Counted from the first letter of the stretch, positions 52,917 to 62,519 are shown. The stretch: 64,000 nt of DNA from Pseudomonadota bacterium (GCA_020161575.1 JAIUNR010000002.1:124001-188000); one strand, 5' to 3'. Translations and numbers: made by a program. The notes: a model not told the origin generated them from the letters alone.

Positions 52917-53204
52917 TCACATATGTCCGACTTCTTCGGGAATGTCGTAGAAGGTCGGGTGACGATAGACCTTGGAAGCCGTGGGCTCGAACAGCATGTC
53001 CTTGTCCACCGGGTCCGAGGCGGCGATCAGCTTGGATTGCACCACCCAGATCGAGACGCCTTCCGCCCGGCGCGTATAGACATCGCGCGCCATGTTGAGC
53101 GCCATATCGTCATCGGCGGCATGGAGCGAGCCGACATGCTTGTGGGAAAGCCCGGCCTTGGGGCGGATGAAGACCTCGTAAAGGGGCATCGCGGCTTCGC
53201 TCAT
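52917..53204 (-). CDS. paaB: 1,2-phenylacetyl-CoA epoxidase subunit PaaB
   Basis: Small subunit of 95 residues thought to bridge PaaAC units. The start at 53204 has AGGAG 8 bases upstream. The sequence is typical throughout: LYEVFIRPKAGLSHKHVGSLHAAD, DVYTRRAEGVSIWVVQS, DKDMLFEPTASKVYRHPTFY and DIPEEVGHM at the end. The gene lies 10 bases after paaA and 11 bases before paaC. Confidence 0.96.
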   Translation of the reverse strand: MSEAAMPLYEVFIRPKAGLSHKHVGSLHAADDDMALNMARDVYTRRAEGVSIWVVQSKLIAASDPVDKDMLFEPTASKVYRHPTFYDIPEEVGHM

Positions 53205-53214
53205 CTGTGTCTCC

Positions 53215-54219
53215 TCACTCCGCGGCCTGAAGCGCCGCTGCCTGCTTGCGGCGGGCACGTTTTTCAGCATGGGCAAGCGCGGCTTCGCGCACCCAGGCGC
53301 CATTCTCATGCGCGGCACGGCGCACCTTCATGCGCTGGCGGTTGCAGGGACCTTCCCCGGCCAGCACGCGCTTGAACTCGTCCCAGTCGATGGCGCCGAT
53401 CTCCCAGTGCCCGCTTGCCTCGTTGAACCTGAGATCCGGGTCGGGAATCGTCAGCCCGAGGAAATGGGCCTGCGGCACCGTCGCATCGATGAATTTCTGG
53501 CGAAGCGCATCATTGGAGAAACGCTTGATGCGCCAGCGCATTGAGGTTTCGGAATGTTCCGAAACGGCATCGGGCGGGCCGAACATCATCAGGCAGGGCC
53601 ACCACCAGCGGTTCAGCGCGTCCTGCGCCATTGCCTTCTGCTCCGGCGTGCCGCGCGCGAGCACCATCACCGCCTCGTAGCCCTGGCGCTGGTGGAAACT
53701 CTCTTCCTTGCAGATGCGGATCATCGCGCGGGAATAGGGCCCGAACGAGGTGCGGCAGAGCGGAATCTGGTTCATGATCGCCGCGCCATCGACCAGCCAG
53801 CCGATCGTGCCGATATCGGCCCAGGTGAGGGTTGGGTAGTTGAAAATCGAGGAATATTTCGCCTTGCCGGCGAGAAGCTGATCGTTCAGTTCCTCACGGC
53901 TCACGCCCAAAGTCTCGGCGGCGGAATAGAGATAGAGCCCGTGACCGGCCTCATCCTGAATCTTCGAGATGAGAATGGCCTTGCGCTTGAGCGAAGGTGC
54001 GCGTGTCACCCAATTGCCCTCGGGCTGCATGCCGATCACTTCGGAATGGGCATGCTGGGAAACCTGCCGCACCAATGTGCGGCGATAGGCCTCGGGCATC
54101 CAGTCCTTCGGCTCGATCTTGTCGTCCGCCGCGCAATGCGCCTCGAAAGCCGCGAGCTTTACGGGATCCTCGATACGGGAAGGAGCCTTGTCTTTCTGGT
54201 CGAGCGCCTGAGCATACAT
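53215..54219 (-). CDS. paaA: 1,2-phenylacetyl-CoA epoxidase, catalytic subunit PaaA
   Basis: Diiron oxygenase subunit that epoxidises the aromatic ring of phenylacetyl-CoA. The 334-residue protein starts at the ATG at 54219 after GGGAGG. Metal-ligand motifs are E90-AG-H93 in [12 protein letters not shown] and E173-SF-H176 ([13 protein letters not shown]). Other hallmarks are [27 protein letters not shown], in pieces, and [20 protein letters not shown]. It heads the leftward paaABCDE operon, 78 bases downstream of the PaaX-type gene, so it has its own likely promoter. Confidence 0.96.
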   Translation of the reverse strand: MYAQALDQKDKAPSRIEDPVKLAAFEAHCAADDKIEPKDWMPEAYRRTLVRQVSQHAHSEVIGMQPEGNWVTRAPSLKRKAILISKIQDEAGHGLYLYSAAETLGVSREELNDQLLAGKAKYSSIFNYPTLTWADIGTIGWLVDGAAIMNQIPLCRTSFGPYSRAMIRICKEESFHQRQGYEAVMVLARGTPEQKAMAQDALNRWWWPCLMMFGPPDAVSEHSETSMRWRIKRFSNDALRQKFIDATVPQAHFLGLTIPDPDLRFNEASGHWEIGAIDWDEFKRVLAGEGPCNRQRMKVRRAAHENGAWVREAALAHAEKRARRKQAAALQAAE

Positions 54220-54255
54220 GCATGTGCCTCCCTGTTCAGGAAGAACATGTAACAG

Positions 54256-54274
54256 ATTTTGAGTTTGTCAAATT
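54256..54274 (-). promoter_or_regulatory. Candidate paaA promoter with overlapping inverted repeat
   Basis: On the minus strand a TTGACA box (54271-54266) lies inside the inverted repeat ATTTTGA-N5-TCAAATT (6 of 7 arm bases pair), in the AT-rich 78-base gap before paaA. A regulator bound here would cover the -35 region. The site does not resemble the two palindromes near paaZ and paaG, so a different protein, perhaps the adjacent PaaX-type repressor, may bind. A -10 box is not obvious. Confidence 0.4.
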
Positions 54275-54297
54275 AAATTGTTATATATTGCATTGCG

Positions 54298-55143
54298 TCA
54301 TGCATCGGAGACATCACCCCGAAAACCGGCGCCTTCCCACCATTCCTGCGCCTGAGGCGCCAAGGCAGTCAGAATCGCGGTGAAAATCTCGCGTGCCTGC
54401 TCTCCCGCCCAATCGTGCGGCAGAAGCGAGGCGGGCAGACCCGGATCGCGCAGCACAAGCCGCCGGAAAAGGTGGACAAGCACGAGCCGCAGCGCCGCGG
54501 CATCTGCTGGCAGCGACGGCGGCGCCTTCGCAAGCGCGCCAAATCCCGCGCAGAACTGCTGATATTGCGCGTGAAGCAGCGGCACATTCCAGGCTTGCTT
54601 GGCCGCCGCACCAAGCGCCGGCGAGCAGATCGCCTCGGCGGGAATCGCACCGTCCGGGAAGCGCAACGGAAGAGCATCGCCATGCTCGGGGAGAATCCCG
54701 GTCGTCGGCGAGATGAAACGAAAGCCTTGCGCGTGAAGCCGATCGCGCGCTTCGCCTCTCGCGGGGCAATGATCGATCAATGCGATATGAAAGCGCCCCG
54801 TCGGCGCCCGGTGCCGGCGTCCGTAGATCAGATCCGCCGCCCGCGCGAAGGCGTCCGCCTCATCGGGCGCGATCCGGTAGAACGTGTTCCGCCCGGCCTT
54901 GCTGCGCAGGAGAATGCCCTGCGCAACGAGCCGCGAGAGATTGGTCCGCGCCTGCGCCGCATCGACCCCAACCAGGTCCAGAAGCGCGAGAATGGGGCCA
55001 ATCCAGAGAGGGGCGGGCGACAGGACGCGCCCCTCGCGCATGACGACATCGCCGAAGATGGTGACGATCAGCGACCAGACGCGCAACGGCGTCTCGGCTT
55101 GCAGCAGCGCGATCGGGAGCGGGATAGGATCGTCCTTCGGCAT
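54298..55143 (-). CDS. paaX: PaaX family transcriptional regulator
   Basis: Phenylacetyl-CoA-responsive repressor family protein, 281 residues from the ATG at 55143, with GGAG 6 bases upstream. The N-terminal winged helix contains TPLRVWSLIVTIFGDVV, LLDLVGVDAAQARTNLSRLVAQG and AGRNTFYRIAP. The central and C-terminal domains include YGRRHRAPTGRFHIALID and RRLVLRDPGLPASLLPHDWAG, a strongly conserved PaaX segment. It lies directly upstream of paaA on the same strand and likely represses the epoxidase operon. A separate TetR regulator in the same island makes dual control likely. Confidence 0.92.
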   Translation of the reverse strand: MPKDDPIPLPIALLQAETPLRVWSLIVTIFGDVVMREGRVLSPAPLWIGPILALLDLVGVDAAQARTNLSRLVAQGILLRSKAGRNTFYRIAPDEADAFARAADLIYGRRHRAPTGRFHIALIDHCPARGEARDRLHAQGFRFISPTTGILPEHGDALPLRFPDGAIPAEAICSPALGAAAKQAWNVPLLHAQYQQFCAGFGALAKAPPSLPADAAALRLVLVHLFRRLVLRDPGLPASLLPHDWAGEQAREIFTAILTALAPQAQEWWEGAGFRGDVSDA

Positions 55144-55219
55144 CGATACTCCGGCGAGCCATGGCGCGGCGTATCGCATAGCGGCTTTGCGCCGCGCCGA
55201 ACAGCCCCAAGCGCCGCCG

Positions 55220-56176
55220 CTAGCGCATGAAGCGGACAGCGTTTTCCGACATTGTGACCATCATATTATAGTCGTTGACGATCCACGTGATGTCGTTGCC
55301 GGCGCCGCGACGCGCATCGCCCTTGGAGCGTGCGAGCTTCTCACGAAAATCGCGCAGCTTGCCCAGCAAGGAGCGAGGCTGGCTCTCGAAACCGGAAACC
55401 GCGCCGGGATTGGCCTGCATGAAGGTATCGAAATCCTTGACCACCGCCGCATAGCGCCCCAAAGCCTCGTCGAAGGGCGGCAAATTCACCACCGGCGCCG
55501 CGTTGCTCGGCATCAATTCGATCATGTCCTCGGCATGGATCATGACGTTGCGGATCTGCCAGCGGGCCTTGCGCCCCTCTGTAGCCTCGATCGCGGCAAG
55601 CGATCGCAGGTCGATCCCGCGCTTAAAGCCGCGCATCTGCTGGCTGAAGATCGCCCGCTCCTTGAGATACAGTTCGGCGGCCGGGGCCAGTTTCTGGTGC
55701 AACGCTTTGCCTTCGGCGAGATTGTCGCTCTTGTAATCCTTGCGGTCGTAATAGGCGCTGGCCTGCGTGATCACCGGCGCAAGCGCCTGATATGCTGAAA
55801 CATATCGCTTCATGCTTTCATCGAGTTCAGCCACTTTGGGCTCGGAATCGGCAGCGGCCAAAGCCTTCTCGATTTCCGAACGCACATCATAGAGGCTGTA
55901 GAGGCCGTAATCGATATACCGCTCCTTGCCCGTCGGGCCGGTCGTCATATTGACCCAGCTCTTGTAGCGGTTGATCGAATCCGTCGCGCGCATCGTACGG
56001 TTCATCAGCGCGACATAGGCATTCGATTTCGCAATCGCGGCCTGCAGCTGTGAGTCGGCCGGGTTCTGTGCCTGCGCTGCGGCGGGAGGCATGAAGCCGC
56101 CGGGCTGGGTCGCGCCAAGCGCGATCAGGCCAGCCAACAGCAGGCCGCTCGTCTTCATCAAACGGTTCATCATCAT
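55220..56176 (-). CDS. Secreted DUF3829 (YiiG-like) protein
   Basis: Exported protein of 318 residues. The signal peptide consists of a basic start (MNRLMKTSG), a hydrophobic core (LLLAGLIALGA) and a likely cleavage after AAAQA near residue 36. The mature part is rich in helix-forming residues and has the DUF3829 segment YYDRKDYKSDNLAEGKALHQ near residue 150, then YLKERAIFSQQM. Function is not known for the family; a cell-envelope role is assumed. It lies between the paa island and the polysaccharide genes and has no obvious partner. Downstream gap 55144-55219 and upstream gap 56177-56287 show nothing notable. Confidence 0.85.
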   Translation of the reverse strand: MMMNRLMKTSGLLLAGLIALGATQPGGFMPPAAAQAQNPADSQLQAAIAKSNAYVALMNRTMRATDSINRYKSWVNMTTGPTGKERYIDYGLYSLYDVRSEIEKALAAADSEPKVAELDESMKRYVSAYQALAPVITQASAYYDRKDYKSDNLAEGKALHQKLAPAAELYLKERAIFSQQMRGFKRGIDLRSLAAIEATEGRKARWQIRNVMIHAEDMIELMPSNAAPVVNLPPFDEALGRYAAVVKDFDTFMQANPGAVSGFESQPRSLLGKLRDFREKLARSKGDARRGAGNDITWIVNDYNMMVTMSENAVRFMR

Positions 56177-56287
56177 TTCTCCCGGGTCAGATGCGGTAGG
56201 GCGGACCGCCTCACGTCGGTAAAGCCTAGCGCCCGCTCACCCTGTGCGACAACGCACATTGCGTGTTCAAGAATCAATCCGTCGATA

Positions 56288-57469
56288 TCACGGGATGGAA
56301 GCACCCTGCAGGCGCCGTGCCTCACCCTTGCCGAGCAGACGGCGCAGCCACGGACTTTCGGTGGCCCAGCGGCGCCCGTGCCACGCAGCGGCATAGGGCA
56401 TACCCTTCGGAGAGAGCGGCAATACCAGATCTTTCAGCTCGAGTTCGCGCGCGCCGAAGCGACGCTTGTACTCGTAATCCCCCATGCCGAAGTCGAACCG
56501 GCGCACGCCCGTACGATGCGCTTCCCGCATCAGATGCTCGGTTGCCGCCACGCCAGGCCCATGCTTGGCCCAATCCCCGTAGAGGTTTCCCAGGCGCAGA
56601 TAAATGAGTTCATCGCCGCTGCGGATGGCGAAATTGACCGCCACCCATTCACCGGCGTTGCGGATCGCGCACATCAGCGTCTCTCCCGTCGGGATTCCGC
56701 GTTCGACGAGACGGCGGTAGAAAGTGTCGTAGGGCGGCGCGTCGATATGAAACGCGCGCCCCTGCTCCACAAGTCGCACCTGTTGCAGCCTGGTAAGCGC
56801 GTCGAGCGCCTCGAGCGCGAGCGGCACCTCGCGCAAGGTCATCATTTCGCCTTGGGGGAGTTGCTCGAGATGGCGCAGAAACTTGCCGTACTTGCTTCGC
56901 TGCGAGGACGAGGCCAGCTTGGCGCAATCCTCCCAACGTTCCGGCATGTCGAGCGCCCAGCCGGAAACCCGGCTCCTGCGCGCCCAGCGGTGAGAATGAA
57001 AGGGGTTGGCAATTCCGGCCGCGGACGGCGCCAGACGCTCGAAGCGCAACAGATCTGCAGCCGGCAGCGCGTCGATCAGGCGCAGCCATAGATCACGCCC
57101 GGCGGGCAGGAGATGCGCCTGATCACGCAGGATGAGCGGCGCGGCATAATCCGTGACCGCCAGATCGGAAAACTCGATGACGGCCATTCCCCGATGCCGC
57201 CGCCGGATCAGCGGCAGCGCCATCACCACACGGCCGCTTTCATCCGTAAAGGTCGCCAGAAGCGGCTGGATCGCTTCGTCGGCGGCGAAGACCGATAGCC
57301 ACGTCTCTAGCCAGAAACGATTCTGGAAGCTCGAACCTTCCAGACCTGAGAGCTGCGCGGCAATATCGGCATAGGCGCGATAGGCCACGACCTGCACATG
57401 CCAGGCATGGCTCGGGGGCGAAGCTGAGGCGGCGCTTTCTGCGCCAAGACTGACCAGGGGAAGTGACAT
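56288..57469 (-). CDS. GNAT / CelD-BcsL-like acyltransferase of the polysaccharide locus
   Basis: Protein of 393 residues from the ATG at 57469 with a BioF2/CelD-like acetyltransferase domain. Recognisable parts are SSFQNRFWLETWL near the N-terminus, RRHRGMAVIEF, and in the second half WVAVNFAIRSGDELIYLRLGN, GPGVAATEHLMREAHRTGVRRFDFGMGDYEYK, read in pieces. The last segment is the typical end of this fold in exopolysaccharide and cellulose clusters. It probably acylates a sugar or lipid precursor. It is divergent from the chain-length gene across a 147-base region (57470-57616) that should contain both promoters. Confidence 0.82.
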   Translation of the reverse strand: MSLPLVSLGAESAASASPPSHAWHVQVVAYRAYADIAAQLSGLEGSSFQNRFWLETWLSVFAADEAIQPLLATFTDESGRVVMALPLIRRRHRGMAVIEFSDLAVTDYAAPLILRDQAHLLPAGRDLWLRLIDALPAADLLRFERLAPSAAGIANPFHSHRWARRSRVSGWALDMPERWEDCAKLASSSQRSKYGKFLRHLEQLPQGEMMTLREVPLALEALDALTRLQQVRLVEQGRAFHIDAPPYDTFYRRLVERGIPTGETLMCAIRNAGEWVAVNFAIRSGDELIYLRLGNLYGDWAKHGPGVAATEHLMREAHRTGVRRFDFGMGDYEYKRRFGARELELKDLVLPLSPKGMPYAAAWHGRRWATESPWLRRLLGKGEARRLQGASIP

Positions 57470-57616
57470 GAAAGATCCGGCCCTTTTGCCGGAGACTGCC
57501 ACGCAAGTGCCAACGATCTACGAAGGAAAGGCCTTCATCCTCATTATGGTGAACGCTTCGTAAAGGGTTCTTCGCCACAATGCGCGCACCGCCTGACAAG
57601 CGGCGCAGGAGTGTGA

Positions 57617-59734
57617 GTGAGAAAGCAGAGAATGTTGTGGCGACTTGCAAAACCGGCCGAGCGAAAGGCGGCGACGCGCCCGGCGAGCCGTTCCGTGCTC
57701 GCGAACAGCGCGAACAACAGCGCGGACATGCCTGTCGGCATCGCGGAACTCGGCGCCATCCTGCGTCGACGCTGGATCACCATTGCAGCCACGACCGCGC
57801 TTTTCACCAGCCTCGGCCTTGTCTACGCGCTGACCACCAAATCGCTTTATGTGGCCTCCACCGTGATCTTCGTGGACCCGCGTGCAAGGGCGAGTTTCCA
57901 GATCGAAGGAAGCGGCACCGGCGGGGGCTATGATCCCAATCTCGTTGACAGCCAATCGATCGTCATCGAATCGGAAGCGGTTCTGCGCCGGGTCATCGAG
58001 AAGGAAAAGCTCGCCGACGATCCCGAATTCTCGCGCGGCCCCGGCGACAAGCAATCCAACGCCCTGCGCAACCTGCAAGCCGCGCTGAAGGTGAAGCGGC
58101 CGGACAAAACCTATGTCGTGGAGATTCAGGTCCGCTCGGAATATCCGGCGAAAGCTGCGCGCCTCGCCGACCAGGTCGCCAGCGCCTATCTCTCCGACGG
58201 GCGCGCCACCAAGGCAGAAACCGCCCAGCGCGAGCAGAGCTGGCTCGACACGCATCTCGCCAATCTCCAGGCCCGCCTGAAGGAGGCAGAGGCGCGCGTC
58301 GAGGCTTACAAGGCGGAAAACCGCCTGGTTGGCACGGAAGGCAAGCTGGTGGGAGAGCAGCAGCTTTCCGAACTCAATCGCCTGCTGGTCGATGCCCAGC
58401 GCAAATCCGCCGAAGCCAAGGCGATGTTCGATCAGGTGGAGGAGTTGCGCAGGTCGGGTCGCACGCCGGATGTCACCGTCGAGGCGCTGAAATCGCCCGT
58501 GATCGACCGCCTGCGTGGACAGATGTCGGAAATTCTTCGCCTTGAGGCGAATGCCCGCACCACGCTCGGGCCGCGCCATCCCGCGGCGCTGGAAATCCGC
58601 GAGCAGATCGTCGAGACCCGTCGGCAGATAGGGGAGGAATTGACGCGCATCGCGGAGGGCGCGCGCGCGGCCTATAATGTCGCGCAGAAGAATGTCGTGA
58701 CGCTCGAAAAGCGCCTCGAGGAATTGAAAACGGATTCCACCAGCACCAACAAGACGTTGCTGCGCCTGCGCGAACTCGAACGCGCGGTGGATGCGCAGAA
58801 GGCGGTCTATGAGAAATTCCTGCGCGACAAGGAGCAGATCGCCCGCCTCACCGTGGACACTCCCGCGGGCCGCGTGATCACTCCGGCCGTTGTGCCGCAG
58901 GCAAAGGCTTTTCCCAATCGCCCCGTCATTCTCGCGCTCGCTTTTGCGATGGGGCTGATGGTCGGCATAGGTCTTGCGTTGACGATCGAAACCCTGACGC
59001 GCGCGCGTCAGGGCCGAGGAACACGCCGACGCATCGGCCTGGGGCACGAAGCGGGAATATCTCCCACCGAAGAGGCACCGCAACTCGCGATGCTTCCGCG
59101 CCCCGAGGGCGTGGGCAATCTGCGTTGGCTGGGACGGGGCAGGAACGGCGCACTCGCCGGCATCGATACGTTCGAGCGGCAACCCGACTCGGCCTATGCG
59201 CAGGAAGTGCGCAGTCTCGCGCGCGCCATTCTCGATCGCGTCGAGGACAGGGAAACCGCGACACTGATGATCTCCGGCACACGCGCCAATATCGGCAGCC
59301 CCGTCCTTGCGGCCAATCTCGCCCGCGCCCTGGGCGCCGAGGGCGGTGATGTCCTGCTGGTTGACGGCTATGGAAGCCTGCTTTCTTCCCGCCTTGCCCA
59401 AGGCGCATCGCCCGCGACACTTGATGTAGCGGGGAGAAGGCGGGTTGTGCTGACCTGCCCCGGCAGAAACGGAACATTCCACTTCCTGCCTTTCGGCGGC
59501 GTCACGCAGACGCCCAGCCGCCGTCTGCCCCATGCCGGCACCTGCGCGCTGGTGCTGATCGACGGCCCGGCGATGGAGGGCGCGAAGCTGAACCTGAGCC
59601 ACTTCTCAACGCGGATCGATGGCGTGATCGCCCTGCTTCCCCCCGGCATGGACCCGGCAGATGCGGCGCTTTCCGCCAGTCTCGGGCGCAAATTCGGCGA
59701 AAGCCTGCTCGGAATTGTCAGCCAGGCGGCATGA
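57617..59734 (+). CDS. Wzz/GumC-type polysaccharide chain-length protein with degenerate kinase domain
   Basis: Inner-membrane polysaccharide co-polymerase, 705 residues from the GTG at 57617 (AGGAG 5 bases upstream); the ATG at 57632 is an alternative. TM1 is at about 53-72, a large coiled-coil-rich periplasmic domain spans 80-430 (LQARLKEAEARVEAYKAENRL; the proline-rich PAGRVITPAVVPQAKAF before TM2), and TM2 is at 436-457. The cytoplasmic tail resembles a BY-kinase, but the Walker A position reads SGTRANIGS (553-561) without GKS/T. The Walker A' position reads LLVDGYG without the DxD acidic pair, and there is no Tyr cluster at the end. It is thus probably a pseudokinase. Confidence 0.88.
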   Translation: MRKQRMLWRLAKPAERKAATRPASRSVLANSANNSADMPVGIAELGAILRRRWITIAATTALFTSLGLVYALTTKSLYVASTVIFVDPRARASFQIEGSGTGGGYDPNLVDSQSIVIESEAVLRRVIEKEKLADDPEFSRGPGDKQSNALRNLQAALKVKRPDKTYVVEIQVRSEYPAKAARLADQVASAYLSDGRATKAETAQREQSWLDTHLANLQARLKEAEARVEAYKAENRLVGTEGKLVGEQQLSELNRLLVDAQRKSAEAKAMFDQVEELRRSGRTPDVTVEALKSPVIDRLRGQMSEILRLEANARTTLGPRHPAALEIREQIVETRRQIGEELTRIAEGARAAYNVAQKNVVTLEKRLEELKTDSTSTNKTLLRLRELERAVDAQKAVYEKFLRDKEQIARLTVDTPAGRVITPAVVPQAKAFPNRPVILALAFAMGLMVGIGLALTIETLTRARQGRGTRRRIGLGHEAGISPTEEAPQLAMLPRPEGVGNLRWLGRGRNGALAGIDTFERQPDSAYAQEVRSLARAILDRVEDRETATLMISGTRANIGSPVLAANLARALGAEGGDVLLVDGYGSLLSSRLAQGASPATLDVAGRRRVVLTCPGRNGTFHFLPFGGVTQTPSRRLPHAGTCALVLIDGPAMEGAKLNLSHFSTRIDGVIALLPPGMDPADAALSASLGRKFGESLLGIVSQAA

Positions 59735-61068
59735 AAATGCGCCGGCGAGGAGAAAACATCCGCGTCTGCTCGCCCACGCCGGGCCACGACGCGCTGATCC
59801 ACAGACTCGCGCTGGTTTTCGTCTTCCTGATGGTGTTCCTATCGCCCCTGACGCTGGGCATGATCGGCTGGAATTACGACGCGCCTGGCGGGAGTGGACC
59901 GACGCGCTTCCACCCGGCAACGCTGACGATCCTGCTGCTTTTCCTTCTCATTCTGGTGCGAGAGGGAAATCCGCTGGCCGCCTTTTTCTCCTTCTTCGCG
60001 CGAGATACTTTTTCGAGCCTTTTCCTGCTGATCTGGATGGTCGTTCTCTATCATGGCATCGTCGTGCAAGGCATGCCCGCGGCGGGATTGGTAGATACAT
60101 TCCTGCTCCCGCTCCTGATGTTGATGAGTTTCCGGCAATTCGAGGAACGAACAAAAAAACGCATCGCCGCGCTGCTGCATGTTGCTTTCGCCCTCAACGC
60201 GATCATCGGCATCGGCGAATTCGCGACGGGGCTTCGCCTCACACCGCTGACAACCGGCGGCGTCGAACTCGCCAGCGACTGGCGGTCGAGTGCTCTGCTC
60301 GGGCATCCGCTCGGCAACGCGCTGCTCACGGGCTGTTACGCCATCGCGCTGATGCTCGGCGGCGGGGGCGCGCTTTCTGTTCCCAAACGCGCGGCGATGC
60401 TGATGTTGCAATTTGCCGGAATGGTCGCCTTTGGCGGGCGCGCCTCGCTGGTCCTGCTGCTTGCCTTCGCCGGTTTCATGGCCCTGCGGCAGACCTTCAC
60501 CTTTCTCGCGGGCAGGAAGGTTCCCCTCGTCTATTTGGCCGCTGGCGCTCTCCTCCTGCCGACCGTGCTGGCGCTGCTTGCCGGCGCTTACGAACTCGGC
60601 GTTTTTGACAAATTCATCCAGCGCTTCGTGGATGACGGCGGCAGCGCCAATGCCCGCCTTACCATGTTCGAATTGTTTCAGGGCTTTTCCTGGCAGGAAC
60701 TCCTTTTCGGGCCGCAACAGGGCCACCTGACCTATCTCACACTGATCTGGCGCATCGAATTCGGGATCGAGAGTTTCTGGATCGCCTTCTCGCTCTATTA
60801 CGGCATCATCCCGGCAACCATCTTCTTCCTCGGGCTTCTGTTTTTCCTCGTTTCGGTGACGCTCGAATGCCAGAGGCGGGCCTGGATCATCCTGAGCTAT
60901 TTCTTCATCGTGAACTCGACCTTTGTGGGCATCGCAGGTAAGACCGTCGGCTTCTCCATCATGCTGCTGATGCTGCTCGCCTTGCTTCCGGCGGTGCGCG
61001 TCGCGCCGCTCTCCCGGCCTGCCACCCCGGTCGGCAATAAAGCCTTACGGAACCCTCTCCCGTGCTGA
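59731..61068 (+). CDS. Wzy-like polysaccharide polymerase / VpsF-like membrane protein
   Basis: Polytopic membrane protein, 445 residues, about 10-12 helices, starting in ATGA overlap with the Wzz gene. The O-antigen-polymerase-like region has FGGRASLVLLLAFAGFMAL in the middle and the loop RFVDDGGSANARLTMFELFQGFSWQELLFGP, read in pieces. The last segment is reminiscent of VpsF-type proteins, in which a periplasmic loop with Arg and Asn is catalytic. It presumably polymerises repeat units delivered by the flippase encoded next. The reading overlaps the following gene by 7 bases. Confidence 0.8.
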   Translation: MKMRRRGENIRVCSPTPGHDALIHRLALVFVFLMVFLSPLTLGMIGWNYDAPGGSGPTRFHPATLTILLLFLLILVREGNPLAAFFSFFARDTFSSLFLLIWMVVLYHGIVVQGMPAAGLVDTFLLPLLMLMSFRQFEERTKKRIAALLHVAFALNAIIGIGEFATGLRLTPLTTGGVELASDWRSSALLGHPLGNALLTGCYAIALMLGGGGALSVPKRAAMLMLQFAGMVAFGGRASLVLLLAFAGFMALRQTFTFLAGRKVPLVYLAAGALLLPTVLALLAGAYELGVFDKFIQRFVDDGGSANARLTMFELFQGFSWQELLFGPQQGHLTYLTLIWRIEFGIESFWIAFSLYYGIIPATIFFLGLLFFLVSVTLECQRRAWIILSYFFIVNSTFVGIAGKTVGFSIMLLMLLALLPAVRVAPLSRPATPVGNKALRNPLPC

Positions 61069-62519
61069 TCCGCCAGACTCTCGCTTACCTGCCCGCCCAG
61101 TTGCTCGGCCCCCTCGTGCAATTCGCGACGGCGATTGTCCTCACGCATTTCCTCAACGCGGCGGAATACGGCGTCACGATGCTGGTTTTCGCCTCGCAGG
61201 AGCTGATCTACATCCTCTGCCTCGCCTGGTGGACCACCTACATGATGCGCTATGCCGGCGCCTTTGCCGATGGCGAGGCGAAGACGCGCTTTGCCCAGAC
61301 GGAACGGGGCGTGCTGCTCGCCACCGCCATTTTTCAGATGGTCGGCACGCTCGGGGTGGTGGCAATCAGCGTGCCACAGGCTTCAGCGTTTTTTTTCGCG
61401 AGTGCCGTCTTCTTCATTCTCTCGCGCTCCTATCTCCATTTCCTGGCGGATCAGGCCCGCAAGGCCGAGGCAATCCTCGATTATTCGCTCCTGCAGATCG
61501 CCGCTCCTCTTCTTGGTCTTGCGCTCGCCTTCGCCGCCTATCTCCGGTTTGATCCGACGCCCGAGCATATTCTCTCCCTTTTCGCTCTCGCACAGGCGGG
61601 CGTCGGCCTTGTTGCGGGACACAGGCTCGGCAAGCTTCCGCGTTGGGGAATGATCGACCGCCCCATTCTGAAAGCCGCATTGGCATTCGGCTATCCTGTC
61701 GTGCTGTCGAGTGCCTTCGGCTGGCTGGCGACCAACGGCATCCGCTTCGTGATCCAGTCCATGCTGGGCGCGGCCGCGCTCGGGCTTCTGTCGGTCGGCT
61801 GGTGGCTGGCGCAAAGGCTTACCACTGTCGCGGCGATGCTCGTGACAGCCGCCGCCTACCCGCTCGCGGTACGCGCTTTCGAAAGCGGCGATCGCGAGGC
61901 CGCCCTGCGTCAGCTCTCCGATAACTCGGCGCTACTGCTTGCGATGATCGTGCCGGCGACCTTCGGCGTCATCGCCATCAACGAGCCGATGACGAAGCTG
62001 CTGGTGGCGTCGGAATATCATGCGGCGACCATCGCCATTCTACCATGGGCGCTGACCGGCGCCGCGATCCGCAGCTTTCGCGCGCATAGCTGGGACCAGC
62101 TCTACCTGCTTTTCGAGGCCCCCTATCCCATGCTTGTCGTGGAAGTGGTCGAGGCGCTTGTCACGCTCGCCGCCGCCGCATGGGGCGCGTATAGCGGTGG
62201 CATCCTCGGCGCCGTGATCGGCACGACGCTGGCCTGTGCCGTCGTGACGGCGGGCGATTATCTCTATCTGCATCTGCGCTATGCGATCCGGGCGCCGTTC
62301 TGGCAGTTCGCACGCATCCTCGTCGCCGGCGCCGGCATGTATCTGGCGCTACTCGCCCTGCCCGGCCTCGGGTTGGCGATCGAGGCGCGCTGGCCCTCGA
62401 TCCTCCTCGCGATCCTCATCGGCGGCGTGCTTTACGCAGCAGCCATGGCGATGCTTTTCCCGCTCATGGCGCGCGAAGCGTTCCGATACGTCTCCCTGCG
62501 GCTGCGCCGAGGCGGCTAA
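61062..62519 (+). CDS. Wzx-like polysaccharide flippase (MOP superfamily)
   Basis: Integral membrane protein of 485 residues with about 12-14 helices, of the polysaccharide-transport branch of the MOP superfamily. It starts at the GTG at 61062, overlapping the polymerase gene, with sequence MLIRQTLAYLPAQLLGPLVQF followed by LTHFLNAAEYGVTML, a typical Wzx N-terminus. The middle part LGLLSVGWWLAQRLTTVAAMLVTAAAYPLAVRAFESGD and PATFGVIAINEPMTKLLVA, read in pieces, are also family-like. It should move lipid-linked repeat units to the periplasm. Its stop codon overlaps that of the convergent xylanase-like gene. Confidence 0.87.
   Translation: MLIRQTLAYLPAQLLGPLVQFATAIVLTHFLNAAEYGVTMLVFASQELIYILCLAWWTTYMMRYAGAFADGEAKTRFAQTERGVLLATAIFQMVGTLGVVAISVPQASAFFFASAVFFILSRSYLHFLADQARKAEAILDYSLLQIAAPLLGLALAFAAYLRFDPTPEHILSLFALAQAGVGLVAGHRLGKLPRWGMIDRPILKAALAFGYPVVLSSAFGWLATNGIRFVIQSMLGAAALGLLSVGWWLAQRLTTVAAMLVTAAAYPLAVRAFESGDREAALRQLSDNSALLLAMIVPATFGVIAINEPMTKLLVASEYHAATIAILPWALTGAAIRSFRAHSWDQLYLLFEAPYPMLVVEVVEALVTLAAAAWGAYSGGILGAVIGTTLACAVVTAGDYLYLHLRYAIRAPFWQFARILVAGAGMYLALLALPGLGLAIEARWPSILLAILIGGVLYAAAMAMLFPLMAREAFRYVSLRLRRGG

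Noticed and set aside
57518-59602. Long minus-strand open frame (694 codons) opposite the Wzz gene, and similar antisense frames at 10640-12073, 21585-23183 and 33809-35683
   Set aside because: They lie opposite genes with clear family motifs, show no domain of their own, and are expected in GC-rich DNA where antisense frames lack stop codons.
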